A stretch of DNA of 8,418 nucleotides from JAWLFY01 sp964462125 (lineage in GTDB: Bacteria; Planctomycetota; Planctomycetia; Pirellulales; Pirellulaceae), in assembly GCA_964462125.1 (NCBI GenBank), contig CAYWXT010000246.1, forward strand, positions 1 to 8,418, written 5' to 3'. Positions 1-6,347 of this stretch are shown piece after piece. Below the pieces are notes generated by a model. It saw only the letters and a program-made list of their open reading frames with translations, made no database searches and was not told where the DNA came from. Every line of letters begins with the position of its first letter. Position 1 is the stretch's first letter. A program made the position numbers and the translations under genes.

Positions 1-1
1 G

Positions 2-805
2 ACGATGACCAGTCTGGCCGTTGCGGAAACGGTTGCTGCCGCGGCAGGCGAGATCGATTTATCGCCGGACGAGTCCGTCTCGTGGCGAGCCTGGCTGGCG
101 GCTGGATGGGCTGAACTTCGCTGGACCCGGCCGGAGGTGGTGACCCTGGCGATGGTGTTGCTGGTGGCGGTGGCCAGTCGCGGTGGGTGGTTTCGCAATC
201 GTCGCTTGCGCCGCGTGTGGTTGGTGACGGTGATCGCGTTGATTGGTCTTTGGACGGGGAACTTAGTCTCGATGGCACTCGTGGCGGGTTGGTCTGCGGA
301 GGGAATCGCGTGGCGATTGGCACCCGGGTTAGCAGCCATCACGCTGGTCGCCGTCGTCGCACCGCCGACGAGCGGCGGGAACCCCTACTGCAACCACCTC
401 TGCCCGCACGGCGCAGCGCAGCAGCTGATCCGCCCGCGGTCGGGGGCACGGCGTCTCCGGCGGCTGCCTGCCCCGATCGCCCATCGACTGGCAAAACTCC
501 CGGGGCTCACCCTGACGCTCGCCTACCTTGCGCTGATCCTCGTGCCGCGGGTCGACTTGTCGTCCTGGGAACCGTTTCATGCCTACCTGTTCCGACTCGC
601 CGGGTGGAGTTCGATCGGGCTGGCATTGGCCACACTCCTCTTCGCCGCGGTGATTCCAATGGGCTACTGCCGATTCGGGTGCCCAACGGGACGCCTGTTG
701 GGTTACCTACGTCGATCGGCGCAAAGCGATCGGTTGCTTCCCGCTGACGGAGTGGCGTTGGTGTTGTTGCTGGTCGCCGTGGCCGTTCGCGTCGGCTCGA
801 TTTGA
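2..805 (+). CDS. NosR/NapH-like membrane iron-sulfur protein, C-terminal part (5' partial)
   Basis: This looks like the membrane part of a NosR/NirI/NapH-type electron-transfer protein. Seen: 266 residues from the first ATG (position 5), with about six hydrophobic helices (roughly residues 43-58, 71-94, 101-119, 167-181, 202-219, 247-262). Two CxxxCP motifs lie at helix ends: CNHLCPHG (Cys129, Cys133) and CRFGCPTG (Cys222, Cys226). A WEPF segment (188-191) sits between them. Known of the family: paired CxxxCP motifs follow membrane helices, and NosR proteins carry an N-terminal extracytoplasmic FMN-binding domain. The frame is open to the left edge, so the ATG at 5 may be internal and an FMN domain may lie outside the window. 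The C-terminal ferredoxin domain (CxxCxxCxxxCP repeats) of classical NosR/NapH is absent, because the protein ends one helix after the second motif. The partner and substrate are unknown. It is convergent with the next gene, 16 bases away. Confidence 0.72.
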   Translation, partial: TMTSLAVAETVAAAAGEIDLSPDESVSWRAWLAAGWAELRWTRPEVVTLAMVLLVAVASRGGWFRNRRLRRVWLVTVIALIGLWTGNLVSMALVAGWSAEGIAWRLAPGLAAITLVAVVAPPTSGGNPYCNHLCPHGAAQQLIRPRSGARRLRRLPAPIAHRLAKLPGLTLTLAYLALILVPRVDLSSWEPFHAYLFRLAGWSSIGLALATLLFAAVIPMGYCRFGCPTGRLLGYLRRSAQSDRLLPADGVALVLLLVAVAVRVGSI

Positions 806-821
806 AAGGTTCGCCAGCGAA

Positions 822-2705
822 TCAGTGGACGGCAATGGTGAGCCAACCGTCGCGGGCCTGGACGTAACGGGGGTGAAACACCTGGCCCCGCATCGCTTCC
901 AACGGTGAGCTTTCGGGGACGCTCACGCGGCGGTCGAGGAGCGTTTCTGGAAAGACGTCATCGAAGGCTCGCTTGATCGTACTCCGCAGTGCCGTTTGCC
1001 CCACGGTCAACCGACCGCGGCCGGGGAAGTCAACGTTGACTTCACTTTCGCGAACCAAGGTCGTCGTCCCCGCTTCACCGGCGTTCCCCGGATCGCTGGA
1101 GGCAGGGCGGTAGACCGCCGTGATTTCCAGGGGGCGAACTAATTGGCGTCCGTCCTGTTCGAACCGCGTCCCACGGATGCCCAGCCGCACCGTATCTTCG
1201 CGGGCTTCAAAGATGATCGGCCGGAGTCTGGCAAAATCGATCTCAAACGGCGACTCCGATTCCACCTGCTTGGTGAGCTCCAGTTCCCGCCCCGTCGTTT
1301 CGCGGCCAAGGGACTCCAGCAACCGATCGATCTGATCCTGTTTGACTGTTCGCCCTCCGAGAAACTGGGCCAGCGCATTGTCGACCGCCGACTCATGAAC
1401 CTGAACCGTTGCCCCCAAACCTTCGGGCACCGATGGGGCCGGCAGGGGCGCGGCAAGCTGCGAGCTTCGCGAAACGGCCGCGCGGAAAAACAGCAGGTCG
1501 TCGGTCGAACTCCAGTGCTGAGTCGGTTCCGGAATGTCGAGTCGCTGCAACCAGGGATCGCCGCGCGTGAACGCATCGGAGCGTCCGATCGCAGCGGTCT
1601 GTTCGGTGAAGCGGCTGCCGACGCGGTCGCGCAACCGGCCCAAGGCGATCCGGTCTACGTGCGGTTTTTGCTGCGCGGCCCGTTTTCGGGCAATTTTGCG
1701 GACCAGCCTGAGGTGGTGCTCGATCGCGGTAATCCTTGTCCGCAGAGAGGCCGTGGTTTGGGGCTCTTCCAACGCAACCCCGCGATCGCTGAGTTGAATC
1801 GTGCGCGACGCATGGACCTCGCCATTGCCGATCGACCGCAGCCGAACCGGACCGTTGTAGCCGGTGTTGCGGGTGTTCACGCGACCATCAAGGCTGATCG
1901 CCAGTCGCGCGGTGTCGGCCGAGGGAAGCAAGTCGACCGTGATTGTCCCCTCCATTCGAGCCCGGCCGATAAGGCGGGTTCCCAGAATGCAATCGCGAAC
2001 GGGTTCGTCCCGGTCGACCGGTCGCCCTGCGGTCTCTTGGATCATCGACTCGCTGAGACGAACCACGACATTCGGTTGGGAAAAGGCATCATGAAACGAC
2101 GCCAGCAACCGGTCGCTCTGGCCCGTTTCCTCCAATACCTGCAAGATCCGAGACACGGCGGCCTGTTCTTCCGCCGCGGGGACCGACTCGAGCTTAGCGG
2201 TCCGCTCTGACAAGATCCCGAGTTGCCGGCGGAACAGCTCTGGAGCTTTCTCCCGGTCCGCGAAACGGCTGGCGGCAAGCAACTGATCGAGATCATCCCG
2301 CAGGCGGCCGAAGACCTCCATCTCGAGTCCCGGCGACGGACCTACCAGCCGCTTGCGGAGCGCCAACGCCTGCCGGGCCTGCGCCGCAACCGGCTGCTCG
2401 GTTTCGATCGCCTCCACCAAAGGATCCAAACGCAGGTACGCCATCCAGGCCGCATAGTTCGCTCGGTCGGTGCGGGCGGCGAACCATTGCCGAACCCGGT
2501 CGATTCCCGCCACGGCACGCTGCCGGGCAATGGTCAAGTCAGGCAGCCGGTCGGAATTAAACCGCTCGCCGGTCGACGTGATCTCCGCCAGCAGTCGGTC
2601 TCGCTCCGCCGAGGAGAGCTGCGCCGGAGCGATCGCTGGATTCAAGCAGTGAACCGCCACGATCAAGCAGCCGAACGCGGTGGCGTGAAGGGTCGTCAAT
2701 GACAT
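822..2705 (-). CDS. Secreted protein of unknown function with probable internal duplication
   Basis: No family recognised. From the ATG at 2703-2705 the product is 627 residues. It begins with a classical signal peptide: a hydrophobic core at about residues 7-25, then AIAPAQ, with cleavage likely after Ala28. Residues 30-210 look mainly helical and rich in Arg, Glu and Ala. Two later regions resemble one another: about 213-276 and 432-515 each start with a strand-helix element (VVVRLSESMIQ; ATVQVHESAVDN). Each continues into strands of the form DTxRLxI followed by glycine (ADTARLAISLDG; EDTVRLGIRG). The C-terminal part is beta-rich with a late helix (IKRAFDDVF). An envelope or exported role is inferred from the signal peptide only. 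The frame stays open upstream to 2864, overlapping the cyclase gene, and an ATG at 2790-2792 would give 655 residues. I prefer 2705 because it puts the signal peptide at the N-terminus and lies downstream of the likely promoter. No clear Shine-Dalgarno is visible. Confidence 0.78.
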   Translation of the reverse strand: MSLTTLHATAFGCLIVAVHCLNPAIAPAQLSSAERDRLLAEITSTGERFNSDRLPDLTIARQRAVAGIDRVRQWFAARTDRANYAAWMAYLRLDPLVEAIETEQPVAAQARQALALRKRLVGPSPGLEMEVFGRLRDDLDQLLAASRFADREKAPELFRRQLGILSERTAKLESVPAAEEQAAVSRILQVLEETGQSDRLLASFHDAFSQPNVVVRLSESMIQETAGRPVDRDEPVRDCILGTRLIGRARMEGTITVDLLPSADTARLAISLDGRVNTRNTGYNGPVRLRSIGNGEVHASRTIQLSDRGVALEEPQTTASLRTRITAIEHHLRLVRKIARKRAAQQKPHVDRIALGRLRDRVGSRFTEQTAAIGRSDAFTRGDPWLQRLDIPEPTQHWSSTDDLLFFRAAVSRSSQLAAPLPAPSVPEGLGATVQVHESAVDNALAQFLGGRTVKQDQIDRLLESLGRETTGRELELTKQVESESPFEIDFARLRPIIFEAREDTVRLGIRGTRFEQDGRQLVRPLEITAVYRPASSDPGNAGEAGTTTLVRESEVNVDFPGRGRLTVGQTALRSTIKRAFDDVFPETLLDRRVSVPESSPLEAMRGQVFHPRYVQARDGWLTIAVH

Positions 2706-2790
2706 TGCGAGGGACTTCAAATCCGAGGGGAACCGGTGGGAACTCGGGCGGATTGGGGAATATATGCGGTCCGCGCGAGATAGGATGCCC

Positions 2791-2819
2791 ATTGTAGACG
2801 CCACCGGCGGTCGCGACAG
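2791..2819 (-). promoter_or_regulatory. Sigma-70-like promoter for the secreted protein gene
   Basis: On the minus strand, CTGTCG (2814-2819, three of six matches to TTGACA) lies 17 bases before TACAAT (2791-2796, five of six matches to TATAAT). Transcription would start near 2784, giving a leader of about 80 bases before the ATG at 2705. It sits in the 125-base gap after the cyclase stop. It would make the upstream ATG at 2792 unusable from this transcript. The -35 match is weak, so this is a prediction. Confidence 0.4.
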
Positions 2820-2830
2820 ACTGGAGGCCG

Positions 2831-4684
2831 TTACAGTTTGGGCAAATCGATCACCCCGTCCCAAGAGTCGGGGGGGATGCGGTTGTGCTTTAAAATCGTG
2901 CTGATCAGCCGGTCCTTCGGACGGTCCCAGGCGGGGAGCGAGTGCAGCAGCTCGTAGGCTTCATTCCAGTCGCCGCGGTCGAGCGCCTCCAGGCTCCGCT
3001 CGTAGTCGGCGATTTGTCGATCGGTCAGCGACCTGGCCGTGTTGTCGTGCGGGGAAAGCAGCTCGCTGATATCCACCGCGGCGGTCATTCCGGCTGGTCG
3101 AACACGGGCCAACCGCCGCAATCGATAAGGGAACGCATCGCGCGCGGTGCGGCGGAGGGCTTCGGCGGTGGTTTCGTCCAGAATCACCTCCGCCCCAAAC
3201 GCCTTGGTGATTCCCTCCAGCCGGCTGGCCAGATTCACGACCGGCCCGAAGGCGGTCACCTTGACCTGATCGATCGTGCCGATTCGTCCCGCCACGGCGC
3301 GGCCGCTGGCGATCCCGATCCCACAACGGAAACCGGTCCTTTGCGAGTTTGCTGCGTAGTCATCTCGGATCCGAATCGCCGTCTCCGCGGCGCGAATTGC
3401 CATGTCGTGCTGTTCCAGCGGCCACCCCCAAAAGCCCATGGCGGAATCGCCGTGAAAGTCGCCGATCACCCCTCCGGTCTCCAAAATGTGCCGCGTCATG
3501 ACTCCCAAGGCATCGCTGACCCGGGCAAGCAACTCCAGCAATTGCTCCGAATCCTGTTCGCTCTGGCGAGAAAACCCCCGCAGGTCACAAAATAAAACCG
3601 AAAGGGTGGCTTCCCGCGGGGCCAATACCTCCTCGGTATCACGCCCTGCCAAGGCTTCCATGACGACCGGGGCGAAAAACCGGCGCATCGCTGCTTGCCG
3701 ACGCTCGAGCCGGCGGCTTTGACGGAGATTCCCGACGGTCAGTCCGACCAACTCGGCGAACTTCACGTCGTCCTCCAAGTCCTCCGGGGCCGCCTGCATC
3801 GATTGCCCCACATCCCCTTCGGGTGCCGAGGGAAGTTGGCCCGTGACGTACAAGGCCCATCCGGGGCAGGCCTCGCTCCGAAGCGGCGCGCAAAACGCCC
3901 AGTCGACATCTTCACTCATCGTGTAATCGCCCCCCTCACGCCGGCCGCCGGACCACAGGTGCAGGATGCTCTCTCGCCGGGCGACAGCGGAGCGGACCAG
4001 TTTGGCGCTGACCGGAGGGCCCTCGGTCTCGGCGAGTCGGTTGTCGTAGTGCAGCACGCGCACCGGGACTTGACTTGCTCCCCCCTCCGGTTCCACCTCA
4101 ACGGCGTCCGAAAACTCGCCGGTCCGCCAAGGGGGCGTCGTGGCCGATTCGTCGACCGCGACCACCGCGACCGCCGCCGCCGCTGGAGTGGCCTGCAGCA
4201 GCACCCCTGTCACCCGCACGAGCAGCTCCTCATCACTGCCGCTGCCGGCAATCAGGTCAGGCAACCGGCTGAGCATTTCGATCCGGGAGGCAGCGTCGCG
4301 AAAATGACGTTTCCGAAGCGCCACCGGATCGTACGTGTGCGCCGTCACGTCGGCCCCGGATGCATCGCTCGCCCCGGGGCGGTTGGCCAACGTGAACGTC
4401 GTCCGGCCGATCACGAAATGGTCCCCCGGCACCAACGTGAACCGCTCGGCACTGCTTCCCTGATGAAATACCGGGTTCCGCGCCGTTGGATAGCGGGTGA
4501 CCTCCACCCGGTCTCCCTCCCGGGGGACAATTCGGACATGTTGCCGCGAGATCATCGCGTCCCAAGGAACGGTCCAGTCGGCCTCCACACGCCCCAGGAC
4601 AATCTCAATTCCCGAAGCCGGATCGGGGACCTCCCGCCGCCAACGCTGGCCGCTAACCGGCCCCTGAGCGATCAAATCGGGCAT
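2831..4684 (-). CDS. FHA-GAF-class III adenylate/guanylate cyclase
   Basis: A 617-residue cytosolic signalling enzyme predicted to form a cyclic nucleotide from ATP or GTP. Domains in order: FHA, about 26-104, with Gly31-Arg32 and SRQH (Ser46-His49), typical of phosphothreonine binding; a GAF-like sensor region, about 137-325; a linker helix ending RRFFAPVVMEAL; a class III cyclase domain, about 357-545; and a tail with a possible TPR-like helical pair. In the cyclase, FCDLRGFS gives metal Asp367 and HGDSAMGFWG gives metal Asp413. VNLASRLE supplies transition-state Asn484 and Arg488, and Thr477 fits the class IIIb base-contact position. The odd feature is Asp409 where canonical adenylate cyclases have Lys, so substrate specificity is uncertain. 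There is no signal peptide or membrane helix. The ATG at 4682-4684 is preferred; a GTG at 4694-4696 would add four residues. It is divergent from the thioredoxin/PDZ gene and upstream of the secreted protein gene. Confidence 0.93.
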   Translation of the reverse strand: MPDLIAQGPVSGQRWRREVPDPASGIEIVLGRVEADWTVPWDAMISRQHVRIVPREGDRVEVTRYPTARNPVFHQGSSAERFTLVPGDHFVIGRTTFTLANRPGASDASGADVTAHTYDPVALRKRHFRDAASRIEMLSRLPDLIAGSGSDEELLVRVTGVLLQATPAAAAVAVVAVDESATTPPWRTGEFSDAVEVEPEGGASQVPVRVLHYDNRLAETEGPPVSAKLVRSAVARRESILHLWSGGRREGGDYTMSEDVDWAFCAPLRSEACPGWALYVTGQLPSAPEGDVGQSMQAAPEDLEDDVKFAELVGLTVGNLRQSRRLERRQAAMRRFFAPVVMEALAGRDTEEVLAPREATLSVLFCDLRGFSRQSEQDSEQLLELLARVSDALGVMTRHILETGGVIGDFHGDSAMGFWGWPLEQHDMAIRAAETAIRIRDDYAANSQRTGFRCGIGIASGRAVAGRIGTIDQVKVTAFGPVVNLASRLEGITKAFGAEVILDETTAEALRRTARDAFPYRLRRLARVRPAGMTAAVDISELLSPHDNTARSLTDRQIADYERSLEALDRGDWNEAYELLHSLPAWDRPKDRLISTILKHNRIPPDSWDGVIDLPKL

Positions 4685-4698
4685 CGTGCCATCCACAT

Positions 4699-4714
4699 CG
4701 AGGTGTCGAGGTGT
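4699..4714. repeat. Tandem 8-bp direct repeat before the cyclase start
   Basis: CGAGGTGT occurs twice with no spacer (4699-4706 and 4707-4714). It lies 15 to 30 bases upstream of the cyclase ATG, within the divergent intergenic region. It could be an operator half-site pair, a leader element or chance. Nothing in the sequence decides between these. Confidence 0.5.
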
Positions 4715-4796
4715 TAAGTCCGCGAATCAGCCATCACGCCACTTCACGCAAGCGATCATCTTCGACGTTTCGCCGGGAACCCGCCAGGAGTACCCG

Positions 4797-4901
4797 ATGT
4801 TAAACGGGACGCTCGGTAATCTGCTCCACACGTTCCGAGTTGGTACAATTTGTCAGCGAATCGAATCCGCGAGCATGAGGAGCGTACACGATGTTCCATG
4901 A
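4797..4901 (+). CDS. Possible 34-residue leader ORF
   Basis: An ATG at 4797 opens a 34-codon frame ending in TGA at 4899-4901. AGGAG (4786-4790) lies six bases before the ATG, a good Shine-Dalgarno spacing. The frame overlaps the first 11 bases of the thioredoxin/PDZ gene in another frame, an arrangement seen in translational coupling. The peptide (MLNGTLGNLLHTF...) has no recognisable motif, run of one amino acid or hydrophobic helix. A promoter-like element inside the frame (TACAAT, 4844-4849) would exclude it from the transcript, so the ORF needs a transcript starting further upstream. It may well be chance. Confidence 0.2.
   Translation: MLNGTLGNLLHTFRVGTICQRIESASMRSVHDVP
4821..4849 (+). 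promoter_or_regulatory. Promoter-like element before the thioredoxin/PDZ gene
   Basis: TACAAT (4844-4849) matches the -10 consensus at five of six positions and lies 41 bases before the ATG at 4891. The hexamer 17 bases upstream (CTGCTC, 4821-4826) is a poor -35, so recognition would depend mostly on the -10. The same TACAAT hexamer precedes the secreted protein gene, which slightly strengthens both calls. Confidence 0.32.
4877..4882 (+). promoter_or_regulatory. Shine-Dalgarno that fixes the start at 4891
   Basis: GAGGAG ends eight bases before the ATG at 4891. It is the clearest ribosome binding site of any full gene in the window, and it fixes a start that begins 12 residues before the hydrophobic core of the signal peptide. 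Confidence 0.65.
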
Positions 4902-6249
4902 CCCACCGTTGTCCCACGTGGCCCAGGTGACTTTCTCTGTGACACTCTTTGGGTTGCTCGTCCTGCCAGGCACCCTGGCGGGGCAAACTCGTGAGGAAAA
5001 AGTCCGCAGAGACCGGGCCAAGGTCGAAGCGGATGGGTTCTGGATCTATAACGACCTGGACGAAGCCTTTCGCCAGGGCCGGCAGACCGGCAAACCGATC
5101 ATCGTCGTCCTCCGCTGCATTCCCTGCGAAGAGTGCGTCAAACTGGATGACGAACTGGTCGACAAGCACCCCCGGATTCGACCGCTGCTGGAGAAATTCG
5201 TCCGGGCCCGCCAAGTCTCCACCAACGGCCTCGATCTCGATCTATTTCAGTTCGACACCGATCAATCGTTCGCGGTCTTTCTGCTCAACGCCGACGGGAC
5301 CATCTATGCTCGCTTCGGAACCCGATCGCACCGCACCGAATGGTACGGCGACGTGTCGCTCGAGGGTCTCGCGGCGGCGCTCGAAGCGACCTTGGAACTC
5401 CACGCCGATTACCCGGAGAACCGTGCACAACTGGCCGGCAAACGTGGCCAGCCGCTGAAAGTCCCCTCCCCAGAACACTACCCGAGCCTCCGGGACAAGT
5501 ACAGCGATGAATTGAATTACAGCGGTAACGTTGTCGAGAGCTGCATTCACTGTCACCAGATTGGCGATGCCCAGCGGCGCTGGTACCGCGACCAGGGCGA
5601 ACCGATTCCGGAATCGATCCTGTTTCCCTATCCGCATCCCAAAACGATCGGATTGACCATGAACCCCGAGAAGAAAGCCACCGTGCGGGAGATCGAGCCC
5701 GGCTCCCCGGTCGACCAGGCGGGTTGGAAAGCGGGGGACCAGATCGAGTCGCTCGACGGCCAACCGATGCTGTCGATCGCCGATGTGCAGTGGGTGCTGC
5801 ATAATGTCCCGCCCAGCGGCGGTGAAATCGAGGCAACGCTGCGCAGCGACGGGAAAACATTGTCGTCGGACCTGACACTTCCCGCCCACTGGCGGCGCCG
5901 TGGCGACCTGTCGTGGCGTGCCTCCTCCTGGGGACTGCGGCGAATGGTCACCGGTGGCTTGGTATTTGAGCCTGCCTCAGCGTCGCAGCGTGAAAAGCTG
6001 GGCGTTGCCGAGAATCAGATGGCGTTGATCGTCAAACACGTCGGACAATACGGGCCGCACGCAGCAGCCAAAAAAGCCGGCTTTCGCGTCGACGATGTGA
6101 TCATCGAGTATGACGGGCAACGCGACCTGATGAGCGACGCCGCGGTGTTGCATCACGGGACTACCAACACCAAGCCAGGCGACGACGTCACCGCCGTGGT
6201 GCTCCGCGACGGAGACCGGAAGACGCTGCGGATCCCTATGCAACGCTAG
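4891..6249 (+). CDS. Exported thioredoxin-fold / CXXCH / double PDZ protein (Trx7/PDZ-like)
   Basis: A 452-residue protein probably acting outside the cytoplasmic membrane. Residues 1-31 form a signal peptide or anchor, with a hydrophobic core at 13-30 ending TLAGQ. About 50-170 is a thioredoxin-like fold: GKPIIVVL precedes CIPCEEC (Cys76, Cys79, Cys82), then FAVFLLNADGTIYARFG. A c-type haem motif CIHCH (218-222) follows, with a possible axial Met257. PDZ-like domains lie at about 252-335 (ATVREIEPGSPVDQAGWKAG) and 375-450 (AAKKAGFRVDDVIIEYDG). From memory, it resembles the planctomycete family named Trx7/PDZ domain-containing (seleno)protein. This copy uses Cys throughout and needs no selenocysteine. 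A role in thiol or redox quality control of exported proteins is inference. Whether haem is attached is unknown, since the CXXCH could bind metal or be redox-active instead. It is divergent from the cyclase gene and convergent with purN. Confidence 0.85.
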   Translation: MFHDPPLSHVAQVTFSVTLFGLLVLPGTLAGQTREEKVRRDRAKVEADGFWIYNDLDEAFRQGRQTGKPIIVVLRCIPCEECVKLDDELVDKHPRIRPLLEKFVRARQVSTNGLDLDLFQFDTDQSFAVFLLNADGTIYARFGTRSHRTEWYGDVSLEGLAAALEATLELHADYPENRAQLAGKRGQPLKVPSPEHYPSLRDKYSDELNYSGNVVESCIHCHQIGDAQRRWYRDQGEPIPESILFPYPHPKTIGLTMNPEKKATVREIEPGSPVDQAGWKAGDQIESLDGQPMLSIADVQWVLHNVPPSGGEIEATLRSDGKTLSSDLTLPAHWRRRGDLSWRASSWGLRRMVTGGLVFEPASASQREKLGVAENQMALIVKHVGQYGPHAAAKKAGFRVDDVIIEYDGQRDLMSDAAVLHHGTTNTKPGDDVTAVVLRDGDRKTLRIPMQR

Positions 6250-6288
6250 TGGTTGGCCACAGCTTGATTGTCGGGTTCAAAACGCCGG

Positions 6289-6300
6289 GGGCGTGCGCCC
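6289..6300 (-). terminator. Weak terminator-like hairpin after purN
   Basis: Read on the minus strand, GGGCGCACGCCC can fold as a short GC stem (GGGC/GCCC with a four-base loop), followed six bases later by TTTT. It lies about 50 bases past the purN stop, in the 98-base convergent gap. The stem is short and the T run is neither adjacent nor long, so this is marginal. On the plus strand no T run follows it. Confidence 0.2.
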
Positions 6301-6347
6301 TGCAGTTACGAAATATCCTCCGTTGGCTACAAAACCGAACGCCACGA

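Noticed and set aside
808..823. Hairpin (TTCGC CA GCGAA) between the two convergent stop codons
   Set aside because: The stem has five to seven pairs with a two-base loop, includes a G-T pair and has no T run on either strand. It could be a minimal bidirectional terminator but is not distinguishable from chance.
1143..2210. Long plus-strand open frame of 355 codons opposite the secreted protein gene
   Set aside because: It is antisense to a gene with a signal peptide and coherent protein pattern. Its translation is low-complexity, Arg/Pro/Gly-rich and without any motif, as expected for a shadow frame in GC-rich DNA.
3695..4717. Plus-strand open frame of 340 codons opposite the cyclase
   Set aside because: The opposite strand carries clear FHA, GAF and cyclase motifs. 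This frame shows no domain and is explained by high GC.
4771..4788. Small inverted repeat CGGG-AA-CCCG upstream of the possible leader ORF
   Set aside because: A four-base stem with a two-base loop and no following T run is not a plausible terminator or riboswitch.
6252..6331. Near-identical 10-mers GTTGGCCACA and GTTGGCTACA in the gap between the PDZ gene and purN
   Set aside because: One mismatch over ten bases, 70 bases apart, in direct orientation. It is too short for an attachment site or mobile element scar, and there are no associated genes.
6250..6347. Possible small RNA or gene in the 98-base convergent gap
   Set aside because: No promoter, no strong fold and no ORF with a ribosome site. 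Only a weak hairpin is visible.
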